Shown piece by piece: positions 11,105 through 22,275 of a stretch of DNA of 64,000 bases. The translations under genes were made by a program, and so were the position numbers. The notes below the pieces were generated by a model. The model ran no database searches, had not been told where the DNA came from, and saw only the letters and a list, made by a program, of their open reading frames with translations. The stretch comes from Warburgia ugandensis. Taxonomy: Eukaryota; Streptophyta; Magnoliopsida; Canellales; Canellaceae. The stretch is taken from assembly GCA_035236585.1 (NCBI GenBank), contig CP141137.1, forward strand, positions 48,134,057-48,198,056, written 5' to 3'. Position 1 is the first letter of the stretch. Every line of letters begins with the position of its first letter.

Positions 11105-12720
11105 CCATAAATATGTGCTTGAATGACCTTCCACATTAGAGAACCTAGATTAAATCAAATTATGAAAATTATTACATTAGATGGAGCTCCAGTCTTGATG
11201 GATTGCCAATGGAATTTTTTAAGTACTTTTGGCCACTAATTAGAAATGGAGAGTGGAAAGTGTTTTTTAATATGTCAATCAGACGGACCAGTAGGTAAGT
11301 TATTTGGATCCTCTTTCATAGTCCTCATCCCAAAGAATGAAAGCCCAAAGACAATCAAAGAATGTCAGCCCATGTTGTCAAATTGGTTCCATTCATATGC
11401 TAGTTACAAAGTTTTTGGCAAAAAGATTTACAATTATCATTGACCAAACATAAATTGCCTTTATTGAAAAGAGGCAAATTCTTGATGGATCTTGGTGGCC
11501 AATGAAGCAATCTCAGCTAATCTTTGAAGAGGCAAGAAGGGTATTATATGCAAGTTAGAAACATCATATCTATGATCTTGTAGATAGAAACTTTCTTCAA
11601 AACATGACAGTGAAACTTGGCTTTGGGAAGAAATTCATCATGGGCTATCAATTGCATTGAAAACTCGTGGATTTCAATTCTTTTAATGGTTCTCCCAAAG
11701 GTTTTTTTGTGCTTCTAGGGTCTCAAGCAAGGAGAACCACTAGCTCCTTTATTTTCTCCATGGTCAGAGAAGGTTTAAGTAAACTACTTACTTGGGCTAG
11801 ATCCAAGGAATTCAAATTAGCTCTTCCTCATTATTATTAAGCACCTCTAATTTGCTAACAATGTCATTGTGTTTGGAAGTTATTAAGAATCTCAAGCTTC
11901 TAACTTGAAAGCAATCATGAGATCATATGAAATTGCTTTTGGGCAGCAGGTGAAATTTCATTAACTCTTTAAGATTTTTGGATACAATTTAAATGATTTA
12001 GAAATCACTGCTTGTCTAAAAACTATTAAATTTATGTTTGAGCCACTCCCTACAGTATATCCACATCTTCCTCTTCTCATTAGTAGAACATTGCAAAGTC
12101 ATTGGCATAAACTACCGAAAGAACTAAGCATAAACTCTCTTGTTAGAAAAGGAGGCATCTTTCTTTGGATGAAGGGTTACACTTATAAAATCAGCACTTA
12201 GAAATATGCCAAAATATTTCTTCCCTTTGTTCCAATGTCTATCATCAATTGTCCATAGAATTGAGCTTATTCAAAGAATATTTCTATGGGGCGATTGAGA
12301 TGAGAAGCATAAATTTCATCTTCTCTAATGGGATTAAGTTTGTAAACCAAAGGGACTTGGAGGTCTAGGCATTAGACTGATTCATCACTTCGATTGAGCT
12401 CTCCTAAGGATAGAGACACTTTATGGAGGCAACTCATTGATGCAATAAATGGCTCGGATTGAGGTGGTTGGACAATGTGGATTTCATTCCTAGAGGGAGA
12501 AAAGGCCTTTGGATAGGTGTGATGAAACTCAAATCATCCTTTCATCAGATTATCAAATTTCAAGATGGCAATGCTATGTCAACAAGATTCTGTAAAGACT
12601 TTTAGCTAGGAAAGCAATAACTCATGGAGGTGTTTAATAATCTTTACTTAGTTCTAATAATTCAAATGATCCAATCTCATCATTTTTTAGTTATTAACAC
12701 AACTACACATGAGGCTTTTA
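11105..12720 (+). pseudogene. LINE (L1-type) reverse transcriptase relic
   Basis: Conceptual translation across frames recovers, in order, the landmarks of a plant L1-type reverse transcriptase. These are SSSLDGLPMEFFKYFW near 11179 (the GPDG block), FIVLIPKNESPKTIKECQPM near 11305, YKVF, a FIEKRQILDGS block near 11460, a QG-P-like stretch near 11720, TLIKSALRNMPKYFF near 12180, and RIFLWGD...KPKGLGGLGIR near 12270-12375. The element is riddled with stops and frameshifts. I see no FADD-type catalytic box preserved (a LICXQCHCV-like string stands in its place) and no endonuclease domain upstream, because element A's LTR ends at 11100. It is the DNA next to which A inserted, or a 5'-truncated copy. 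Confidence 0.75.
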
Positions 12721-13369
12721 AAGTTGGTATAAAGAAGTTGTTATTTCGACTACCGACTTCTTAAATATATTACAAGTTGTTAAGAAAAAATGACTTTTAA
12801 AATCACACTTAAGATGTCATTTAATAGAAAAACGATTACTTTAGTCTGACGCGAAGAGGAATTTTTACATGGGAAAGGACTTTTAAAGTCATTTGAATCA
12901 AATGACTTCAAAAGTCTACATTTTAATCTAAAAGACTTAAAAATTATAGGCTTTTAAAATCATTTGGAAAAAAAAAAGACTTTAAAAGTCCTCCAAAAGT
13001 CTAAAACTTCTAAAGTAATTTTTTTTTAAAATGACTTTAAAAGTGTATAGTTCTAAAGGTAATACTTTGTTTTAATAATTTTTCATCGACTTACGGGTTG
13101 TTTTTTTTTTTTTTTTTACTATCTTCATCTATATAACAAACAAAAGCCCATATATATAGGTTGAATTTCATTGTGAGTGGATCAAATCCCAATTGTAAAT
13201 TGGAATTATATTATATAGTCTCAGTTAATATCAATTTTTGAGTCTTGGTTAGTATCTCTTTTATTTGTCTCATATATTATATACGCATGTTTGAAGAATT
13301 TTTGCATGGTCTTAAGTTTTTTTGCATATTCTTGTATTTATTATGTACAGAAGTGCATGATTCAACACT
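12721..13369. other. AT-rich intergenic DNA with short inverted repeats
   Basis: No coding content. Many copies of GACTTTTAAAAGTC-like motifs occur. The best is a near-perfect hairpin at 12878-12916, with 18 of 19 bp paired around one base. A T18-20 run lies near 13098-13118. Similar ACTTTAAAAGTC strings occur on the other side of element E (60200-60270), consistent with E splitting one older low-complexity region. Confidence 0.5.
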
Positions 13370-13956
13370 AATTTTGTGACGACCTGGGTTTTTCAAACAC
13401 ATTTTTATAAATGTTTGCAAAGGTAGTGTGACACCTCGAGTTTTCTAAACCTTTTCACATACATATAATAATAATAATATGTTTTATAAAATTAGGCAGG
13501 ATCCTTGATATAGAAAACTTGCAATAAACATAAATAACACATTCGCTCAAGAGAAATGTCCAAAGAGAAAACCCCAAGGGTCATCCAATACCAAAACCAT
13601 GACAATAAATAAAATTAAATCATTAATATGCTGAGCATGCTCAATCTAAAACCATGATAAATCAAACACCAGTCGTGAAAAAGACAATAATGATAACATG
13701 TCCAAAATCCTTAGGGTTCCATACATGATCACCACATCACATGCACTTGTGTAAGTAAATGTATACCATACAAAAGTGCGGGTCGACACTATCCAAAATA
13801 ACAACATCCATATACAGCCCAACAGAGTCTAATCATAAGTTTTGAAACATACACTAAGTCAATCTCCAGAGTACAAAATGTTAGATGGTCCTTGAGTCCT
13901 CACCCTAATTAGCATTACTTCGCGTATTTTACCTTAGCACTCGTGCTCTAAATCTC

Positions 13957-13999
13957 AAGCATTACAAAACAAAGAAATGCTTCACCAAGCTATTGCTTG
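13957..13999 (-). other. Paired inverted repeats of LTR F
   Basis: On the plus strand AAGCATT (13957-13963) pairs with AATGCTT (13976-13982), then CAAGC (13986-13990) pairs with GCTTG (13995-13999). The stem differs from that of B and C, but both arms changed together. Confidence 0.6.
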
Positions 14000-16049
14000 T
14001 GTAGGTGATTACTAATGATTACAACATGCCATAAACACTTTACAAAGAGTACCAATATTATGTCGAGTGTCAATAGAGTAAATCACTTATAAGGTAATTT
14101 AAATAACCAAGCATCCATGCTAGATAACGCATGAAACTCATAAATCTAAATGAAGCAATCAAGATCAAAACTGCTTTTCGCCTAAGCAAAGCAATATTAA
14201 GCAAAACATCATGGCATGTGAAGCATGATTTATACATGAATAAGCATTTGTCAAAATAGATAAAAACTTGTGTCCACAAAATAATATGAAGCATGTCATA
14301 ATAAACAGGTCACTGCACACAATATGCTCTAGGAGTGTCCCACTACACTCAATCACTAGCAATGAGTACTAATCTCAGCATCCAGGTCTCTAGCTTGTAG
14401 CTCGCACACCAGGTAGCTCACACAGCCCATAAGCTCACCCACATCTAGCCACCCACCTAGGCATCACCCCCATTATAGCGTCACACTGTGGGTATACATA
14501 TATGCACTGTTCAAATGCACTGCATGAACACGCAGAATAAGAGTATGGGCTATTATGCTGCAGTGACAACCACTCCAAGGTCTCAACCACTGCCGCTCCC
14601 TATTGACACCGGAATGGGAGATTTCCTCTGTCTCACATGGGAGAAGTTAGACTCATAGTGTGGACTACCCATGATACCACCCCTACGGACATACCTCTAT
14701 CTCGCATGGGAGAAGATGGGCTCGTAGTGTAGGCTACCCATGATACCACCCCTACAGCCATTGTCCCCCCTTTGGGGCGGGTGTCTAAACATCATCATCA
14801 TCACAAAGTCAAAGGGTTGGTGGCCAACCCTACAACCCTCTTAGCATAGTACCCACCGGGCAAAAGCACCTGTCATAAATCAACAAACCACAAATCAAGG
14901 ATAAAAAATCCATGCATGATCATTCTCAATAAAACCAAATTGAGAGAGTAGTTCATTATATCAACATCATGCATAAAAAAAACAGTGTATATCATCCTCA
15001 AATGATCAAATCGACCCAACATAAAATGTATTAAGAAGTAATGCATAAATCATGGGAAACGGAGTAGCAAACATATCGGCAATACATGCTGAAAAGTAAT
15101 CTCATGCAAACATGATAGCACATAAAACCCATGCTTCAAAGTTCTCAAGTAATACATCATGATTTAATAAATCATGGAGAAATTTCAAATGTGATCACCT
15201 ATTTCGAAAATGTGGTACTCCAATCAAGCGCGTAACAATATCACATCATATGCTCTAACGTACCTGTCACACATAAGTCATCCGATCACTTGGTGTTCTC
15301 ACATCTCAAAAATAAGCAAATCTAAGTGATAACTTCCCTGATTTGGTAGTTAATCCTAGACCAATGGTTCAGATCATATGATTAACCCTCAATTAGGGTA
15401 ATCTTGAACTAGATGTTGGTTTTATTAACATTTAGACAATCATCTATCATCTTTGATCATCAATCTATGACATGATTCATTCAATTAATATCCCTTAATC
15501 AATAAAGGGTTCATCTCTTTCATCTTATGATGTTTGGAGACAATCCAACCGTTGGACAGCTCTTTATCACAAATAATCAACATATAATCATCAATTTCAA
15601 TCAATTTCATCATGATCGATCTAATTTCTATGTTTGATCAGTGATTTACATGAATGTCCTTAATTACATGTTGATTTGATGGTCAAATCACTCTCTGATC
15701 AGCCAATCCTAAGGTACCTAATCAGATCAATGGTCAAGATCACTTTTTTTGATAATCACATGAGATCTGTTCTTCTAATCTCCTAGATCATCTCATATTT
15801 GATATATATAATCAATTTCTAAGGCCTGATCGTCCATTGATCAGCTTGATCTAGGTTATTGAATAGCATTTTATGATTTGAAAATTTTAAAAGTGGTCAA
15901 ATCAAAGTTTTCATCTCAATTCTAAGTTTGCATCGTCATGACGATTGCAATAGATGTCTTGGATCATGATTTGGACCTGTGTAGCTCCCAAAATTGAGCT
16001 TTTAGTGAATGAATGGTCCAAAATAATCCAATTTAAATTAAATAACGAA

Positions 16050-16330
16050 CAGGCATCACGGGGACGTGTGCGCATGACGCATGCACAGGGATGCATGAGA
16101 GCTTAACACGAGTATGAAATGTGTCCTGCATGCGTCACCATCACCAGGACACGTGCACGCGACATGCATAAGAAATGCATCCTGCATGCGTCACTGTCAG
16201 TGGGAAGCACGCGAGTGTGGCCCTTGCCGTAACGCATCCCCTTGTGCGTCACTATTTCAGGGACACACGTGCGTTCCATTGCACTCGGGGACAATGCATG
16301 TGTAACTAGCACGTGTGCGCGTGTCATCCT
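16050..16330 (-). other. CpG- and CACGTG-rich patch in LTR F
   Basis: An otherwise AT-rich LTR contains a GC-rich block with many CACGTG, ACGTGTGCGC and GCATGC strings. It is positioned like the CpG blocks of B and C. Reading frames here on both strands are composition artefacts. Confidence 0.5.
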
Positions 16331-16802
16331 GCGCATCACCGATTGGGGCTTGGCGTCACTCGACTGGTTTGCCGTCACTAGAGACTACAACCCAACTTTT
16401 TGCTAGTGGCGACTCCCATGTTATTCAAATTTCTCAATTTTTATACCATTTTGATCAATTTTTGTGTTCATTCACTTTAGGACATTCCCATCAACTTGTT
16501 TTGCATGAATATGAGGTTTTTACGTGATTTTCACTACATTTACAAAACTTCTCCCACTATTGTTTTTCACGTTTTTCGCTTAGCTGTTAAATCTCCATGA
16601 GATTTTATGTGTTTGTTCCTTGTTTTATCATGCACAAGATGAACTGTTCATATCATCCATCTAACATCGTTTCATTGGTTTATTTCCACAAAACAGCAAG
16701 TACACATACAATTGCTGAAAAACGACAATCCACGCTGTTTTTCAGCATTAAAAATGGTAAGTTGACAGAATAAGAACCAAAAATAGGGAGGGGAAAAAAT
16801 GA

Positions 16803-16815
16803 TGGGCTACCTCAG
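16803..16815 (-). promoter_or_regulatory. Weak splice-donor-like site in LTR F
   Basis: The minus strand reads CTGAGGTAGCCCATC, aligning in position with AAGGTAAGCCATC of C. The +4 base differs from consensus. Confidence 0.3.
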
Positions 16816-18376
16816 GCCAAGCCAACTAGGAGAGGGGGTTGTTTCTGTCACACGCACATGGGTGGAGGAGGATAGTGTCGTCGTCATTGCTACTGCTGGC
16901 GTTAGGTGCCATTGCCGATGACATGAGAAACGAAGAGGGGGTTATGGTGGGGCGAGTAACGATGTGGGGCATTAATGGTAGGGGAGGTGCATTTAAAGCC
17001 CTCCCCATTAAAATAATTTTTGAATTTTTGTTTTTTATAATAAAATTTGATTATTAAATGCAAAAATGATTTCATCCATGCCCATTTAATGTCTATTAGA
17101 GTCTTGTTTTTAGCACCCGTCCTCATGGGGCCCACAAATGTAATTAATGTTTGTTCCCCTCTATTATTATTAAATGTAAAAATTAAAATAATTAGCCAAT
17201 TTCCATTTGATCTCCAATTTTAGCTTTCTAAGTGGCGTTGAATTCCATTTCTCATGTACGTTTCATTTCTAGAGGTTTTAGCTTATGATTTTATCTCTAA
17301 AATTTTCAAATCTCACGCAATTAAGCATTTTTCAAAATTTAAAAATAGCAGGTATTACAAGTAGGGCCTTTATTTGTGAAATTTTTTGAAAACTAAATAT
17401 CAAAAAAACATTTTCTTTGAAATTGATTTGTAAAAACTCAAATGTCACTTTAACTCTCTTGCTATACATACATTTTTTCATAAAAATAAATTTTCATTGA
17501 AGAACAATGGAAATACATTTATTTGAAATAAGATCCATCTAGTGGTTCACATACACAGCCCCTACATTATTACATCAATTATCCAAAGTACACAACCCAA
17601 ACCACTAAATACTTATTACAAACTTCTCAAAGGGAAATACCCTGATCAGTAATATGGTGGTTGATAACCTCGAGTTGTGAGCTTCCACTCATCTTTATCT
17701 ATATCTAAGATATTATAAACATTCAAACATTTACAATATCTCATCAAGCTATGCTTGGTAGGGGATTTAAGAACCATGACAAATCAATAATATATATCAT
17801 AATCCAATAATCCCAATATTCATTTCAATCATATACTATATCCATGAAACAAATCAATTTCAATGTATAACATTTGATTCATTTAACTTCCCAAAATGAA
17901 GCCTTATACATATATAATGTACACGAGTAAATCTGTTAAAATTGTGAATATAGTCAATAATGTCAATAGTAAATTTGTGGTGACTTAGGTTTTTAAAACA
18001 ATTTTTTTTTCACTTTTATTTTCAAAAGATGACATCCCTAATTTGAAATTTTTAAAAAAATTAAAACAATGAAATACATTTTCTTTGAAATTTGTTTCTA
18101 AAAACCTAGATGTCACTTTCACTCTCTTATATATATACATATCTTGTTTATAACATATATTCTATTGAATTAATTAATAGATATTCATTTATTGAAAATA
18201 GGACCCATTTAGTGGTTCACATACATAACCCTTTATATTTATTACATCAAATGTCAAAAGTTCACAAATCCAAATAACTAACTACACAATACAAGAATTT
18301 CCATAAAAGTATATACCCTTGATCCATAGTATGGTTGCTGTATCCCCTTGTCATATCCATCCACTCTTATCTATCT

Positions 18377-18556
18377 AAAAGGGTAGCCTTGGTGCACCAA
18401 GTTCCCACCTATGTAGGGTCCAAGGAAGGTGTGGACCACAAGGGCCTAAAGTACACAGCCTTACCTTGCATTTTGTAAGAGGCTGTTTTCACGCCTTGAA
18501 CCCGTGACCTCAAGGTCACACAACAACAACTTTTACCGTTGCACTAAGGGTCCCCT
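18377..18556 (-). mobile_element. Au SINE, full length, in LTR G
   Basis: The minus strand begins with a short run of A and G, then CCCTTAGTGCAACGGTAAAAG. It continues through GGTCACGGGTTCAAGGC (a Pol III B box fitting GWTCRANNC at 18493-18501) and GTGGTCC, to a 3' end GGTGCACC...CTACCCTTTT. These are the landmarks of plant Au SINEs as I know them. A 17-bp target duplication, TCCACTCTTATCTATCT, flanks it at 18360-18376 and 18557-18573. Length is about 180 bp, as expected for the family. Confidence 0.92.
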
Positions 18557-18580
18557 TCCACTCTTATCTATCTGTGTCTA

Positions 18581-18630
18581 AGATATTGTAAACATTCAAA
18601 CATTTACAATATCTCAACAAGTTATGCTTG
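18581..18630 (-). other. Paired inverted repeats of LTR G
   Basis: AGATATTGTAAA (18581-18592) pairs perfectly with TTTACAATATCT (18603-18614). CAAG (18618-18621) pairs with CTTG (18627-18630). The SINE duplication ends seven bases before this structure. Confidence 0.65.
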
Positions 18631-19510
18631 GTAGGGGATTTAAGAAGCATATGGAATTTAAAACATAATATATAATTCAATAATTTTTTCATAATTTCAA
18701 TATTCACATCCATCATATTCTATATGAATCAAGTAATTCAATTTCCATGAACCATACTTTGTAAAGTAACTCTATCATGTAATTTCTCATGTGAAATCTT
18801 CTATGAATATATATTCTCCAATACTTCATAATCATATCATATATATCTAAATGTTTAAAATCATGAAAAATAGTTAATATCTTCAATAACAATATTTACA
18901 CCCAGGCTATATTGGTTCAATATCCATACCCTTAACATACAGGGTCCATCATCATGTTTAATAACCTTACCACTTATATACAGGGTCCATAATCATTCAT
19001 ACCCTTTACTAGGGTAAATAATCATCTAGCCTCTATTGGAAAATATCCCCTCATGGAAAATATCGATAATGAGGTCATATATGGAATCTCATCATGCCAT
19101 ATCATAAGGCATCTCATCATGCCATGCATCATAGTGTAAAATACATAAAGGACTACTACGTCGTAGTTCAATCCAAAATTGTGCACTTGGATAACTACCA
19201 AGGTAATCCATCGATACCAAGTGTGGAATATACAATATCCATGTTCGTATGAGAGGACCATGGCTATCATAGTGGCGACCTTCCCATAATTGCCCCACTT
19301 AACTTTTTGTCTTCTTTGGGCATGATATCCATATCATCATTAGTTTCGGAGAGCGAGTGGCCAAACCTTACAACTCTCCTAGCATAGTATCCCCAGGCCT
19401 ATGCCTATCGAAAACAAAATCCACAAGCCTGCATGACAGTATAAAAAATAATGATAATACTAGCAAGCTATTTGCTTATCCATAAAATATGTAATAACAT
19501 TCTTATCCTC

Positions 19511-19725
19511 ATTAATTTGGTATTCATATACCAAGGATATAATTTTATCATTTAAGTTCAAGGATAACCATTTAATGTAAATGGTACCCATGTCCATTAA
19601 TCTGGTATTCAAATACCAAGGATGTAATTTCATATCTAAGTTTAGGGATAATCATTTACTGTAAATGATACCCATTTCCATTAATTTGGTATTTATATAC
19701 AAAGGATGTAATTTCTCAACCTAAT
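19511..19725. repeat. 85-bp tandem repeat, about 2.5 copies, in LTR G
   Basis: The string ATTAATTTGGTATT...ATACCAAGGAT recurs at about 19511, 19597 and 19680. Each copy holds a small GGTAT/ATACC inverted repeat. Confidence 0.6.
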
Positions 19726-20829
19726 TAGATAATGTAATTTCAACGCATGCTTTTCAAATAATGATTACATAATTCTAAGCATGAGATCATTATATCATTC
19801 TAAGTAAATTACTAGACATTTAATAATTAAATCCTACCAATAATTTTAATTCTATAATTTTATAACTTTAACTAAGATCATGTTTATCACATAGATCTTG
19901 CAATTTAAAGAAATACATTCTTAAGGTTCCACCTACCATGAATGTAATAATCCCCAATAATCCATGATCTTGATCGATGTAGAAATCTATGTATCTGTCA
20001 ATTCATATATACACATACTGTCATTATCAATCTCTTAATCATCATAATTTTAGATGATCTTATTTTTGTCTTTCTTTGATCATAGCTAGCCTCTTTTAGG
20101 ATTTGTCTGATCATTTTATTCTTGTCCCTTAATTAATATTTAAAGGTATAAATTTCTTTGTATTCTTTCATCTTAATTAATCTATCTCTTTCAAATAGTT
20201 TTTCTTATAATCACTATTGATCTATAAATCTGACATCTAGATTAACTTTTGATTTGTCAGATCTAAGTTTTTGAACTATTTTCTAATCCTAATTCTTCAT
20301 ATATATATGTCATTGATCTTTGATCCTTCCTAAGTTGATGATCTTGATCTTCATTGATTTCTAATATTTTTGATACATCAATAGTTAATATTTGTTGATC
20401 AAAATATTAGCTTAGATCTTCTATCTTCCAATTTCTTTTGATCTCATTTTGATCTAACACTTATTTCTCAAAGTTTGATCTATTTATCTTAGATCTCCCT
20501 TTGATCATCCTTGATTATTATGATCTTTCATTTGATATTCCTTAAAGATGATGATCTAGATCTCTTTCCTTGAACATTTTGATCAAGGGTTTAGATCATC
20601 TAACTCTTTGGTCTATATCTTATTTCAAGGGTTTGAACTAAAATTTCTAAATTTATCTTTTATTGTCCTTGATCATCAAGATCTCACAATGATCTTGCTT
20701 TATCATAATCATCTTATTCAAAGGTTTGTTTGATCTAACAAATCCTAACCTTTGATCGTAATTTGTGCTTTTATTATTAATGCACTGCTAGTCAATGTTT
20801 TATTGATTAAGAAATGATTTATTTTTCTT

Positions 20830-21245
20830 AAATTTAGACTACTCCTCCCTATTTCAGATTTGACTAATGCTTAGTAGTTAGGTTATGCTCTAAAAGTGGT
20901 TAATACAATCCTCATATAAGGAGGCATTTAGATGTGAACAAATGTCAATGGAAAGTGAGAGAAAATCACTTGGATTTTGTATACCCCTATAACCATGATG
21001 TTCATAATCCACTGGAGTAGCAATAAATCTTATCTTTTACAAGGGTTTTATGAGCTCTTTTACCCTGAGTCCTTTTCTACTTGATTTTAAACTTATATCC
21101 ATGAACTTTGATCATGACATTCATGGATGTTGAGTATTCTCCTAGTGGGCCAAGGATATGGTGATGAAATCCATTCCTTATCTTATAAGAATTACTGTGG
21201 ACCCCTACTAGAATCAATTTCATGTCATCATTATGCTATAAATGT
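20830..21245 (-). repeat. Shared leader module in LTR G
   Basis: Copy of the block of about 400 bp also found in E, D and LARD A. It lies between the GATC-rich tract (20030-20760) and the CpG-containing part of the LTR (21840-21960). Confidence 0.65.
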
Positions 21246-22263
21246 TCATGAATATAAATCTAAGTTTAGATTAATCATATATCTAAGTTTTTGATAATTT
21301 TCTAAGTAAATTTCTCATTCTTACTTAACATGTAAATCTAACCATTGATTGAATCTAATAAATAGATTTACAATTAAATCATATTAAAGTAAACTAAAAT
21401 TTAACAAATTCAATAATAATACAACATATTTCAAGTTCCAATAATGATCCAATGATCAGATCTAATTTTTATTCATTAGATCTAGGGTTTTCATCGCATT
21501 AAGGGTTTGTATGATAATTCCTCATAGTCATGTAACATCTAACCCATAAATTCATGTTATATCATCAATAGACCAAGAATACATTCAATCTAGATGGTCT
21601 GATCATCTTTGATATAACTGATACAAGCTATTAGTAAGGTTTCTAGCTATGGAACATCGTAAAAAGTGTCCAAATCATAAATTTTGTGAGTTTAATAAAT
21701 TCAACTCTTCAAGAGGAATCCATAAGTTCTTTCTGATATCAATTTGGAGTTAAATTGAGTTCAGAATTGAATTTTGAAGTTTTCAGACAATTTAAATGGT
21801 CCAAAATTGATATGGAATCGAGGATGTGAGAAAAATGAGCAATGCGTGTCTTTGTCTTTGGGACGAAGTGCCATCGTGCTCATTCCGTGACCATATCACA
21901 TGAGCGAAACACACACGGAGATGCGCCTGTAGGGAGCGTCTCTATCTGCATCACTCATTGTGCATTCTAGGAGCAATTTCATCGGAGATCTATTGAGACA
22001 GTCCAATCTAGACCGTCTAACAACTTTCCTCTAAATCTTTAAATTCCATCCATGGAACTTTTACTATAATTTCAGATCTAGGGATTTTGGGATGTTCTAA
22101 AACCTATCCAAGAATTTAAATCATCAATTTAGGACCAATTTACTGGTGTTCCTAACTTAAATCACCAGATTTGGTTCACCAATGATTCAGTCTCCAGTGA
22201 ACCAAATCAGATGATGATTTGGCTGGAAAACAAGTGAAAAATGGTGGAAAAATGAAAGGGAGA

Positions 22264-22275
22264 TCGCCTACCTCA
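22264..22275 (-). promoter_or_regulatory. Splice-donor-like site in LTR G
   Basis: The minus strand reads ATGAGGTAGGCGATC, a variant of the AGGTAAGCCATC string of B and C at the matching position. A purine-rich tract (22600-22700) and a TATA-like CCAATAAATAGACC (22737-22750, minus) lie upstream in sense. Confidence 0.35.

Larger units (their letters stand above)
13427..17359 (-). mobile_element. Solo LTR F (same family group as element C)
   Basis: Starts TGTGACACCTCGAG, ends GGTATTACA, and is flanked by GGTAG (13422-13426) and AGTAG (17360-17364), a 5-bp duplication with one mismatch. It interrupts the E LTR only 52 bp from its edge. The uninterrupted sequence AAAGGTAGGGCCTT is seen in the D LTR at 28718. 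The 3933-bp unit has no polyprotein or primer site. Its start resembles the C LTR start TGTGACACCC. It carries the hairpin pair (13957-13999) and a CpG/CACGTG-rich patch (16050-16330). Confidence 0.9.

Noticed and set aside
16103..16378. 91-codon frame on the minus strand near the CpG patch of LTR F
   Set aside because: Overlaps frames on the opposite strand in a GC-rich repeat block. No motif and no conservation in C or B.
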